In this document: positions 41,160 through 50,062 of the stretch, in pieces
Layout: every line of letters begins with the position of its first letter
How positions within the stretch are numbered: position 1 is the first letter of the stretch
From: Phycisphaerales bacterium
GTDB lineage: Bacteria; Planctomycetota; Phycisphaerae; Phycisphaerales; SM1A02
Length of the DNA stretch: 64,000 bases
Assembly: GCA_029245245.1 (NCBI GenBank)
Contig: JAQWPT010000005.1
Coordinates: 62,001 to 126,000 of the forward strand
Direction: 5' to 3'
Made by a program: the position numbers and the translations under genes
The notes under the pieces: generated by a model
Database searches by the model: none
Told to the model about the DNA's origin: nothing
The model's input: the letters and a program-made list of their open reading frames with translations, nothing else

Positions 41160-41579
41160 TCAGGTGGTTGCGGCTTCACTGGTAAGCTTGTTGGAGACGA
41201 AGTTGGCCAGGGACTGCACCGTGATCAGGTTCGCGACCTTGTCGATCTGAGGATCTGCGCTGAAGGCGGTGAAGTCGATGTGCGGCATGCGCTCCCGGAG
41301 CATGTCCAGGCCGGTGGGGGTGAGCTTTCCGTCCTCGATCCAGTCGGCATTGTCCATCAGGTTCTCGGGGAAGAGTTCTCCCTGCGAGATCTTGAACGGC
41401 GCATCGTCGGTGGAGAAGGTCTTCTCGAGTCGGAAGACGATATCGAGAAAGTCGATCGACTCTGCACCGAGGTCACCGGTGAGGCTGGCTGTCGGGGTGA
41501 TCTCGTCCTCGTCGGCGCCGAGTGCTTCTTCAAGCACTTCCTGGACCTTGGTGAAGATCTCATCCTTGCTCATGGACAT
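41160..41579 (-). CDS. Acyl carrier protein, long form
   Basis: 139 residues against ~78 for a standard ACP. The phosphopantetheine site is GDLGAESIDFLDIVF, with Ser41. The usual last helix appears only at the C-terminus (ITVQSLANFVSNKL), so about 50 residues are inserted between helix II and helix III (ENLMDNADWIEDGKLTPTGL, then MPHIDFTAFSADPQIDK). It carries acyl chains between enzymes. ATG 41579 has GGAG at 10 bases, and an ATG six bases further in is also possible. It lies between two hotdog proteins, which are its likely partners. Confidence 0.88.
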   Translation of the reverse strand: MSMSKDEIFTKVQEVLEEALGADEDEITPTASLTGDLGAESIDFLDIVFRLEKTFSTDDAPFKISQGELFPENLMDNADWIEDGKLTPTGLDMLRERMPHIDFTAFSADPQIDKVANLITVQSLANFVSNKLTSEAATT

Positions 41580-41645
41580 GGTTGGACTGCTCCTGTGCTT
41601 GGTCCGGGTGCGAGGTCGCACCGTTCCTTCGGTGCCGGGACCTGA

Positions 41646-42059
41646 TCATCCTCTGGGGACGTCGCATCTGCCCCGCATGGTAAACCTTCCGGAGAGAACT
41701 GTCTCCCCATCCCCATCGATTCCTTCGCCCCGTCGAAGAACACCACTGCCCTTGCAGGTGATCGAGCCGTCTTCACCCTTCTTGACGATGGATACATCCA
41801 CTTCGAGGGATTCTCCAGGTCGGACCATCTGGCCGTACTTCATGGCCTTGACCTCGCCGAGTACCCATGGTCCGTCTTCCCGCACCGGCAGCAGGTGGCG
41901 TGCCGCCTGCACGAGCACTTCGATCATCATCACGCCGGGCATGATGGGGAAGGTTGGAAAGTGGTCCTTCAGAAAGGCTTCGTCCCCCTGGAGTTCCTTG
42001 AGGGCCACGATCCGATCCTCGGACTGTTCCAGCACGGCACTGATCATGGTTTCTGGCAT
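41646..42059 (-). CDS. 3-hydroxyacyl-ACP dehydratase, FabZ-like
   Basis: 137 residues, the normal FabZ length. The catalytic His33 lies in DHFPTFPIMPGVMMIEVLVQAA, matching the HFPxxPxxPGVxxxE signature, and Glu in the central helix is kept. Removes water from 3-hydroxyacyl-ACP in chain elongation. Start ATG 42059 (PETMISAVLEQ) was chosen to begin the fold. A run of C precedes it, with AGGA further up. First gene of an operon FabZ, ACP, hotdog protein. No ketosynthase or reductase is next to it, so the pathway product is unclear. Confidence 0.88.
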   Translation of the reverse strand: MPETMISAVLEQSEDRIVALKELQGDEAFLKDHFPTFPIMPGVMMIEVLVQAARHLLPVREDGPWVLGEVKAMKYGQMVRPGESLEVDVSIVKKGEDGSITCKGSGVLRRGEGIDGDGETVLSGRFTMRGRCDVPRG

Positions 42060-42111
42060 GGGGGGGGAATCCTGATGGTGGTGGAATTGTAGTCCCCTTG
42101 GCGGCACATGA

Positions 42112-43683
<1,572 letters not shown>

Positions 43684-43707
43684 TCCGGCCTCCAACCAAA
43701 GCTCAAC

Positions 43708-43748
43708 CGCCCCCTCGTCCCGTGACGTGGGGGCGTTTTTTTCTTGTT
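43708..43748 (+). terminator. Rho-independent terminator of atpD
   Basis: Stem CGCCCCC/GGGGGCG with an inner GTC/GAC pairing, followed by TTTTTTTCTTG. It lies 24 bases after the stop and is the strongest terminator seen on the plus strand. It makes atpD a single-gene unit. Confidence 0.88.
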
Positions 43749-43832
43749 TCATCGTCGCGCGGTACCCTGCTCGAACTCCAGGGAGTCGCAGGCGTAGGAA
43801 GCCTCGGACCCGGACAACAAGGAACCAACACC

Positions 43833-44936
43833 ATGCACCGCACCACCATGCTGCTGACGACACTTCTGACCATCCCCTTCCTGTCGATCGTCGGATGCGA
43901 GAAGGCGACAAGTTCAACTGATACGACCACGGGCACGTCGGAAACCGCTTCGGCGGCGAGGACATCACCGGAGCCCGCGGCGGAACCCGCCCCGGCCCCG
44001 GAGCCGGCCCCGGCTCCGGAACCGGAAGCGCCAACCCCACCTGCATCGCCTGAACCTCCAGCAGCACCGGAGCCCGAGGCGGACGCCCCCGCCGGGGAAT
44101 CCACCGATGGGCCGGTGGTTGCGAACCTGCCCGGGACCGCTCCCATCAATGGAACCATGAAGCCGTTGGCCGGCCACCCGGGGTACTGGGTCGCCGACAT
44201 CGCGGTTACCGAGGTTCCCGAGGGCGAATCGCCCCCGGCATCGATCAACCCCGATTCCCGCGCCGTGAGCATCAACATGACCGCCTGGAACATGCATGGC
44301 GACCACGGCCACGAGCTGGTCAGTCGTTCCATGGTCATACCGATCGACGATCAAATGGTCTTCCCGGGTTGGGACGCGACCCTGCAGGGAATGCGCATTG
44401 GTGATTCCCGCAAACTCTGGGTGGGCCCCGGAACGTTCCCCAGCGAGCAGATGGCCCAGGGCGCTCCCGTGGTCTTTGACCTCCGCCTGGAGGGCATCGA
44501 CGAGTTCATCGACGTACCGGAGGCTGACAAGCTGCCCGGTGAGCCCGTCGGTGATGCGCCGTTGCAGAAGAGCGACACCGGCCTGGAGTGGTACGACGTC
44601 GTCGAGGGCGAGGGTGATTCACCGGGTCCCACTGATCGCGTCAAGGTTCACTACACCGGCTGGCTGGTCAACGGAACGGAGTTCGACTCATCGAAGAAGT
44701 CGGGCGTTCCCTTCACGGTCAACATGCAGGGTGGGGTGATCCAGGGATGGCTCGAGGGCCTCAGGACCATGAAGGCCGGGGGCACACGCAAGTTGATCAT
44801 TCCCGAGAGCCTCGCCTACGGCTGGAATCCAAGGCCCGGAGGTCCCATTCCACCCGGGGCGACCCTGATCTTCGATGTCGAGATGCTCGAGATCGAGAAT
44901 CCCGATGCCCCGGTCGACAACGGCGGAGGCAAGTGA
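43833..44936 (+). CDS. Lipoprotein with two FKBP-type peptidyl-prolyl isomerase domains
   Basis: 367 residues. Lipobox LSIVGC, then a Pro/Glu/Ala-rich spacer of ~70 residues (PEPAAEPAPAPEPAPAP). The first FKBP-like domain (residues ~130-230) includes VFPGWDATLQGMRIGDSRKL. The second (~250-355) is canonical: DRVKVHYTGWLVNGTEFDSS, GVIQGWLEGLRTMKAGGTRK, SLAYG and GPIPPGATLIFDVEML. Only the second keeps most active-site residues, and the first may be structural. The enzyme speeds Xaa-Pro bond rotation in folding proteins of the envelope. ATG 43833 has AAGGA at 9 bases. It precedes a secreted peptidase gene by 37 bases. Confidence 0.9.
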   Translation: MHRTTMLLTTLLTIPFLSIVGCEKATSSTDTTTGTSETASAARTSPEPAAEPAPAPEPAPAPEPEAPTPPASPEPPAAPEPEADAPAGESTDGPVVANLPGTAPINGTMKPLAGHPGYWVADIAVTEVPEGESPPASINPDSRAVSINMTAWNMHGDHGHELVSRSMVIPIDDQMVFPGWDATLQGMRIGDSRKLWVGPGTFPSEQMAQGAPVVFDLRLEGIDEFIDVPEADKLPGEPVGDAPLQKSDTGLEWYDVVEGEGDSPGPTDRVKVHYTGWLVNGTEFDSSKKSGVPFTVNMQGGVIQGWLEGLRTMKAGGTRKLIIPESLAYGWNPRPGGPIPPGATLIFDVEMLEIENPDAPVDNGGGK

Positions 44937-44973
44937 TTCCGCCGCCGTGGCAACAACGGAAAGGAAGAGCAGC

Positions 44974-47046
44974 ATGAAGCAATGCATGAGCCGGGGGCTT
45001 GCCCTCGTCGTCGTCCTGTTGTCCGCGATGCCCGTCATGGCCGCGTCCGGAGTCGTATTTCCGCAGACGCCCGAACAGGCCAGGATCCAGTTCGACGCGG
45101 CCATGGCCCGTGCCGATGATCGCATCCAGGCGATCGTGGACGTGCCCGATGATCAGCGGACGTACCTGAACACCATCGACGCCTACGACGCGATGCACGC
45201 GGAGCTCGACCGTGGTGTCAGCGGAGTGCTCTTCATGGCCTACGTGCACCCGGATGCGGGCATGCGTGAAATCAGCCAGCAGGCCGACCAGGAGTACATG
45301 TCCTGGATGATCGACCTCGGCAAGCGGCAGGATCTTTTCGACGCCATTGATTCCTATGCACGTCACGGTGAGCAGCTGGACCCGGTCCGCGAGCGACTGG
45401 TGCGGCGCATCCAGCGCGACTACCGCCGTGCGGGGATGGACATGGAGCCGGCGCGACGGGAGGAACTCAAGGCGGTGCAGAAGGAACTCGCCGAACTTGA
45501 GAGCACGTTTGATCGGAGCATCAGTGCTGACGAGACGATCGTCTTCGCGACCCGCGAAGAACTCGATGGCATGCCGGAGGACTGGATCGCCTCCCTGAAC
45601 CAGGTCGGGGGGCTCTATGCCCTGGGCATGGACTACCCCACCATCATCCCGATTCTCGACCACAGCCCGAATGCCAAGCTTCGCCAGGAGATCTGGCTGG
45701 CACGAAAGCGTCGAGGCGGCCGAGCGAACGTGGCGGTGCTGGAGAAGATCCTCCTGCTTCGTGATCTGCAGGCGACCCTGCTGGGATACGACACCGCTGC
45801 CGACTACGAGACCGAGGTTCGCATGGCTCGGGATGCCGAGACGGTTGCGATGTTCTATGAGCGATTGCGACCACTGGTTCGCCGCAAGGCCGAGCAGGAT
45901 CATGCGCAACTGCTTGCCGCCAAGCGGCGTGACACCGGGGATCCCGAGGCGCAGCTGGATCCCTGGGATTTCGGCTACTACATGGAGCGACTGCGCAACG
46001 AAACGTATGCAGTCGATTCGCGTGCGGTGCAGGAATACCTCCCCATCGACCGGGTGAAAGACGGGCTGTTCTCGATCACACAGTCGCTCTACGGAATCGA
46101 ATATCGCCGCATGGAGGAGCCGGCTGACGCGCCCTTCTGGCACGAGGACGTCGAGTGGTACCAGGTCGTCGATGCCGCCAGTGGCGACACGATCGGCGAG
46201 TTCTACCTGGATCTCTATCCCCGTCCGGAATCGAACAAGTACGGGCATGCGGCGCAGTGGGGCCTTGCCCCGCGGCGGACGAATCCCGACGGGAGCGTGG
46301 ACCTGCCCGTGGCCGCACTCGTGTGCAACTTCACCAAGCCCACGTCGGAGAAACCGTCCCTGCTGACCCACGACGAGACGGAGACGTTCTTTCACGAGTT
46401 CGGGCACTGCCTGCACACCACCCTGACGAACTCGGATGTCGCGATGTTCGCCGGCACGGCCGTTGAACGTGACTTCGTCGAGGCGCCGTCGCAGATGTTC
46501 GAGCACTGGGTCTGGGACGAGGACGTCCTGTCGACCTTCGCCGGGCATTACGAAACAGGTGAACCGATCCCGCCGGACATGCTTGCGGGCATGATTGCGG
46601 CCAAGGATCTCTGCTCGGGCATGATGGCCGAGGGACAGATCTTCCTGGGCTCGACCGATCAGGCGTACCACGTCGCCGATGGTGGCGAGATCGATACCAC
46701 GCAGGTTGGCCTTGACCTGTACGGGGACATCACGATGTTCGAGCCGGTCGAGGGAACATGGTTCCAGGGCAGCTTCGGACACCTCACCGGCTACCAGGCC
46801 GGGTACTACGGCTACATGTGGTCGCAGGTCTACGCCGAGGACATGTTCCAGCGTTTCGAGGAACTGGGCATGCTCAATCCAGAGGCGGGCGCCTACTACC
46901 GCGAGAAGGTGCTCGGTGTCGGTGGAACCCGTGACAGCATGGACATGGTTACGGACTACCTGGGCCGCGAGCCGAGCATGGAGCCGTTTCTTCGCAACCT
47001 CGGGCTCGAGGTCGAAGGCTCAACGCAGGCATCCGAGCAGCCATGA
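44974..47046 (+). CDS. M3-family metallopeptidase with signal peptide
   Basis: 690 residues. Thimet-oligopeptidase-like zinc peptidase: HEFGH (His474, Glu475, His478) within ETFFHEFGHCLH, then the third ligand region FVEAPSQMFEHWVWDEDVL and the C-terminal GYQAGYYGYMWSQVYAEDMF. M3 enzymes cut short peptides and most are cytoplasmic. This one starts with a clear signal (LALVVVLLSAMPVMAAS), so it is probably periplasmic. ATG 44974 follows AGGAAG at 7 bases. The stop overlaps the DUF1080 start (ATGA). An operon with the FKBP lipoprotein and DUF1080 is likely. Confidence 0.94.
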   Translation: MKQCMSRGLALVVVLLSAMPVMAASGVVFPQTPEQARIQFDAAMARADDRIQAIVDVPDDQRTYLNTIDAYDAMHAELDRGVSGVLFMAYVHPDAGMREISQQADQEYMSWMIDLGKRQDLFDAIDSYARHGEQLDPVRERLVRRIQRDYRRAGMDMEPARREELKAVQKELAELESTFDRSISADETIVFATREELDGMPEDWIASLNQVGGLYALGMDYPTIIPILDHSPNAKLRQEIWLARKRRGGRANVAVLEKILLLRDLQATLLGYDTAADYETEVRMARDAETVAMFYERLRPLVRRKAEQDHAQLLAAKRRDTGDPEAQLDPWDFGYYMERLRNETYAVDSRAVQEYLPIDRVKDGLFSITQSLYGIEYRRMEEPADAPFWHEDVEWYQVVDAASGDTIGEFYLDLYPRPESNKYGHAAQWGLAPRRTNPDGSVDLPVAALVCNFTKPTSEKPSLLTHDETETFFHEFGHCLHTTLTNSDVAMFAGTAVERDFVEAPSQMFEHWVWDEDVLSTFAGHYETGEPIPPDMLAGMIAAKDLCSGMMAEGQIFLGSTDQAYHVADGGEIDTTQVGLDLYGDITMFEPVEGTWFQGSFGHLTGYQAGYYGYMWSQVYAEDMFQRFEELGMLNPEAGAYYREKVLGVGGTRDSMDMVTDYLGREPSMEPFLRNLGLEVEGSTQASEQP

Positions 47047-47687
47047 TCCGTTGTGCGTTCATAATCCTGGTCCTGCTGATGCTTGCCGGTTGCACGTCGA
47101 AGCCGCATCCGCAGGCCAAGCCCCTGTTCAACGGTACGGATCTCACGGGATGGAAGGGACTGGTCGGTGATCCGATCACCCGATCCAAGATGGGTCCCGA
47201 GGAACTGGCCACGGCACAGTCGAGTGCTGACGAGTCGATGCGTGAACACTGGGTGGTCGAGGATGGCGTACTCGTCTTCGACGGCAAGGGTGACAACCTG
47301 GTTACGGAAGAGGACTACGAGGATTTCGAACTCTGGGTCGACTGGAAGATCAAGCCGCGCGGCGACAGCGGGATCTACCTTCGTGGCAGTCCGCAGGTGC
47401 AGATCTGGGATGACAAGATCGGCTCCGGTGGCATCTACAACAACAAGCGGTCCCTTTCGAAGCCATTGGTGGTCGCCGACCATCCCGTGGGTGAATGGAA
47501 CAACTTCCACATTCTCATGGAAGGCGAACTCGTCACGGTCTGGCTCAACGGCCAACTCGTGGTTGACGGGATCAAGATGGAGAACTACTGGAACCGGTCG
47601 ATTCCGATCTACCCCAGTGGGCCGATTGAACTGCAGAATCACGGCAACACGCTGTACTTCCGCAACATCTACCTCCGCGAACTGTGA
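47043..47687 (+). CDS. DUF1080 lipoprotein (3-keto-disaccharide hydrolase-like), first copy
   Basis: 214 residues. Lipobox MLAGC. The jelly-roll DUF1080 pattern: PLFNGTDLTGWKG, HWVVEDGVLVFDGKGDNL, FELWVDWKIKPRGDSGIYLRG, EWNNFHILMEGELVTVWLNG, ending ELQNHGNTLYFRNIYL. This family is abundant in planctomycetes and includes 3-keto-glucoside hydrolases. The exact sugar cannot be read from the sequence. It overlaps the M3 peptidase by four bases and is itself overlapped by the next start (GTGA). A related copy lies at 48.1-48.8 kb on the other strand. Confidence 0.9.
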   Translation: MIRCAFIILVLLMLAGCTSKPHPQAKPLFNGTDLTGWKGLVGDPITRSKMGPEELATAQSSADESMREHWVVEDGVLVFDGKGDNLVTEEDYEDFELWVDWKIKPRGDSGIYLRGSPQVQIWDDKIGSGGIYNNKRSLSKPLVVADHPVGEWNNFHILMEGELVTVWLNGQLVVDGIKMENYWNRSIPIYPSGPIELQNHGNTLYFRNIYLREL

Positions 47688-48127
47688 GTGTGCGCATTCG
47701 CACCAAGCAGATCATCAAGCTCAAGTTCCGTGGCTTTCCCGGCCCATTCGCCCCCTATCGTCCCGTCGTAGCCCAGCCCAACTTCCTGGTGATCGGTGCC
47801 CTGATCCTGTTCGGGCTGGTGACGATCGTGGTGTTGATGTGGCTCTTCCGATACGCGTTCTTCACCTACCTGTTGTTTGTCGGCGGCGGAGCTGCCCTGA
47901 CATACATCTACAAGCATCGCTGGCAGCGCCGGCTTGACCGGCACGACGGACTGTTGTGCCTGCAGTGCGGCTATCCGCTGGAGCAGGCCGCCGCGGAAGG
48001 CCGCTGCCCGGAATGCGGCAAGGCCTACACGCATGCATCCACACGGTGGGGCTGGCGTGTCTTCTGTGGTCGGTGGTCCGACGACATGGACCCGCCGCCG
48101 CCACTTCCACCGAAGCACGAGCCCTGA
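47684..48127 (+). CDS. Membrane protein with C-terminal zinc ribbon
   Basis: 147 residues. Two hydrophobic helices (NFLVIGALILFGLVTIVVLM and YAFFTYLLFVGGGAALTYIY), a basic loop, then a rubredoxin-like zinc ribbon: CLQCGYPLEQ and CPECGKAY, with CxxC twice. The tail is Pro-rich (DPPPPLPPKHEP). Start is GTG 47684 overlapping the DUF1080 stop (GTGA), so translation is coupled. Similar two-span/zinc-ribbon proteins are frequent in planctomycetes, and their role is unknown. Confidence 0.7.
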   Translation: MSVRIRTKQIIKLKFRGFPGPFAPYRPVVAQPNFLVIGALILFGLVTIVVLMWLFRYAFFTYLLFVGGGAALTYIYKHRWQRRLDRHDGLLCLQCGYPLEQAAAEGRCPECGKAYTHASTRWGWRVFCGRWSDDMDPPPPLPPKHEP

Positions 48128-48781
48128 TCAGGGCAGCGTCTTGATCTCGATGTTCCGGAAGGCGACCTCGTCGCCGTGACCGAGAAAGCCGATGTGCCCG
48201 CGTGCGCGGGTGAGCCCGGGGTGATTCTGCCCGTCGACCGTGCCGTCCTTCGTCACCTCGTCGAGATCGATGTCCAGGATCACGTGTCCGTTGAGTACCA
48301 CCTCGATGCGCCGACCGTCGACGGTCACCTGCTGCCGATTCCACTGGCCGGGTGGCAACTGGTATCCACGTTCCGCCGGTGCGATGCCGTAGGCCGACCC
48401 GTGAAACTGCCAGGGCTTGAGGTTCGCCCATCGTTCGTGCGTGTTTTCCAGGATCTGCAGTTCGATCCCCTCGTAGGCGGCATTCCCCTCCAGCGGGGCG
48501 CGAATGCCCAGTCCGTTGTTGGCCCCGGGCGTGAGCCGGAACTGGAAGCGCAGAATGAAGTTCGCGTACTCCCCGGCCGTATAGAGGTTGCCGAGGGACT
48601 CACCGGGCTTGGGGACCCGTGCGGTGAGCATGCCGTCGTGCACGACGTAGCCGCTGGTGTCGCCGACCCATCCATCAAGATTGCGCCCGTTGAAGAGGGA
48701 TACGAAGCCCTGGTCTGCCTCCGGGCTGGAGCAGCCGGTGAGCAGAACGAGCAGTGGAAGGACAAGCAGGGATCGAAGCAT
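48128..48781 (-). CDS. DUF1080 lipoprotein (3-keto-disaccharide hydrolase-like), second copy
   Basis: 217 residues. Lipobox LLTGC. DUF1080 pattern: FVSLFNGRNLDGWVG, YVVHDGMLTARVPKP, FILRFQFRLTPGANNGLGIR, QWNRQQVTVDGRRIEVVLNG, ending IGFLGHGDEVAFRNIEI. The two in-frame ATGs, 48790 and 48781, differ by three residues. ATG 48781 is preferred because it lies seven bases after TAGCAT (leaderless pattern). The gene converges with the zinc-ribbon gene (adjacent stops) and diverges from the sarcosine-oxidase gene across only a few bases. Confidence 0.9.
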   Translation of the reverse strand: MLRSLLVLPLLVLLTGCSSPEADQGFVSLFNGRNLDGWVGDTSGYVVHDGMLTARVPKPGESLGNLYTAGEYANFILRFQFRLTPGANNGLGIRAPLEGNAAYEGIELQILENTHERWANLKPWQFHGSAYGIAPAERGYQLPPGQWNRQQVTVDGRRIEVVLNGHVILDIDLDEVTKDGTVDGQNHPGLTRARGHIGFLGHGDEVAFRNIEIKTLP

Positions 48782-48788
48782 GGGAGGC

Positions 48789-48794
48789 ATGCTA
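48789..48794 (-). promoter_or_regulatory. -10-like TAGCAT of the second DUF1080 gene
   Basis: TAGCAT on the minus strand, seven bases before ATG 48781. It overlaps the -10 of the divergent gene, so the two transcripts should exclude each other. Confidence 0.4.
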
Positions 48795-48798
48795 GCCT
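48793..48798 (+). promoter_or_regulatory. -10-like TAGCCT of the sarcosine-oxidase-like gene
   Basis: TAGCCT, six bases before GTG 48805, no ribosome-binding site. It shares two bases with the -10-like element of the opposite gene. Confidence 0.4.
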
Positions 48799-48804
48799 GT
48801 CCTC

Positions 48805-49941
48805 GTGAGCGGATACGACGTCATCGTGGTCGGGGTGGGAGCCATGGGGTCAGCGGCCTGCTGCCACCTTGCACGACGCGGGGTCCGGGTCCTGGGCCTG
48901 GAGCGAGCGGGCATTCCCAATGAACGGGGATCATCGCACGGCCAGTCGCGCATGATCCGCTGCGCTTACTACGAGCACCCGGACTACGTCCCCCTGCTCT
49001 GCCGCTCCTGGGAGTTGTGGGAGCAACTGAACGCGGAGTCGGGACGGAACTGCCTGGTACCCACCGGCGGACTCTACGCCGGTCCGGCGGGGTGTGAACT
49101 GGTCGAGGCAAGCATCGAGTCGGCCCACGCCCATGGCCTGGACTACGAATGCCTCGATCACGCGGCGATCGCCGATCGGTTTCCACAGTTCGTGCTCCCT
49201 GACCACTTCACGGCCATGTACGAACCCCGGGCCGGGTTCCTGGTGCCGGAGTGGTGCATCGAGTCGCACGTCGAGTTGGCCCGACGACACGGAGCGGACA
49301 TCCGTGAGGGCGTCGCGGTTCGTGGATGGTCTACCGAGGGCGACTCGGTCACGGTGTCCACGACTGCGGGCGACTTCAGCGCAGCCCACCTTGTGCTCTG
49401 CGCCGGGGCCTGGATGCCTGAACTGGCCCGCGTGTCGGTGCCACTGTCGGTGACACGCCAACCACTGACCTGGGTTCGACCGGCGGATCCCGAGCCCCTG
49501 CAACTGGGCACCTTGCCGTGCTGGGCGGTGGATCGTGCCGAGGGTGGCCTTCACTACGGGTTCCCGATGACTCCGGGCCTTCCCGGGCCGCAGGGATTCA
49601 AGCTGGCCGTGCACGCGGCGGGGATTCCGATGGATCCCGAGGGTGATCGCGAGGCGATGCCGGGCGAGGAAGCCGATTCCCTGGAGTTCATCGCCCGGCA
49701 CCTGCCCGCGGCGAGCGGACCGGTCGAGACTGTGCGCATCTGCATGTACACGAACTCGACCGACGAGCATTTCATCATCGATCGCCATCCCGGGCACGAC
49801 CACGTGACGATCGTCGGCGGCTTCAGTGGTCATGGTTTCAAGATGGCCAGCGTCTTCGGCGAGGTCATCGCCGATCTGGCTGCGACGGGGGCCACCGACC
49901 AGCCCGTGGGATTTCTCACCCTGGACCGCTTCGACGACTGA
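48805..49941 (+). CDS. Monomeric sarcosine oxidase / N-methyl-amino-acid oxidase
   Basis: 378 residues. FAD-binding start YDVIVVGVGAMGSAACCHLARRG, then GSSHGQSRMIRCAYYE and RAGFLVPEWC. The covalent-FAD cysteine is Cys313 in RICMYTN, followed by DEHFIIDRHP and VGGFSGHGFKMAS, typical of MSOX/SolA. Oxidises N-methyl groups of sarcosine-like amino acids, giving formaldehyde and H2O2. SolA (N-methyltryptophan oxidase) is the main alternative. The exact substrate cannot be told. GTG start with a -10 element six bases before it. No glycine-betaine genes are adjacent. Confidence 0.92.
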   Translation: MSGYDVIVVGVGAMGSAACCHLARRGVRVLGLERAGIPNERGSSHGQSRMIRCAYYEHPDYVPLLCRSWELWEQLNAESGRNCLVPTGGLYAGPAGCELVEASIESAHAHGLDYECLDHAAIADRFPQFVLPDHFTAMYEPRAGFLVPEWCIESHVELARRHGADIREGVAVRGWSTEGDSVTVSTTAGDFSAAHLVLCAGAWMPELARVSVPLSVTRQPLTWVRPADPEPLQLGTLPCWAVDRAEGGLHYGFPMTPGLPGPQGFKLAVHAAGIPMDPEGDREAMPGEEADSLEFIARHLPAASGPVETVRICMYTNSTDEHFIIDRHPGHDHVTIVGGFSGHGFKMASVFGEVIADLAATGATDQPVGFLTLDRFDD

Positions 49942-50062
49942 TCACGTTTTGATCCCGTGACGGCGTGCGCATCCTGTACCGTAGGTCGGCGGCGGCAACG
50001 GCGTTCCGTCCAGATCGTGTTCGCCGAAATCACCGTTCATCCTGGAAGATGGAGCCATCGAA

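Noticed and set aside
44797-46782. 661-codon open frame opposite the M3 peptidase
   Set aside because: Shadow of a GC-rich gene with clear zinc motif on the plus strand.
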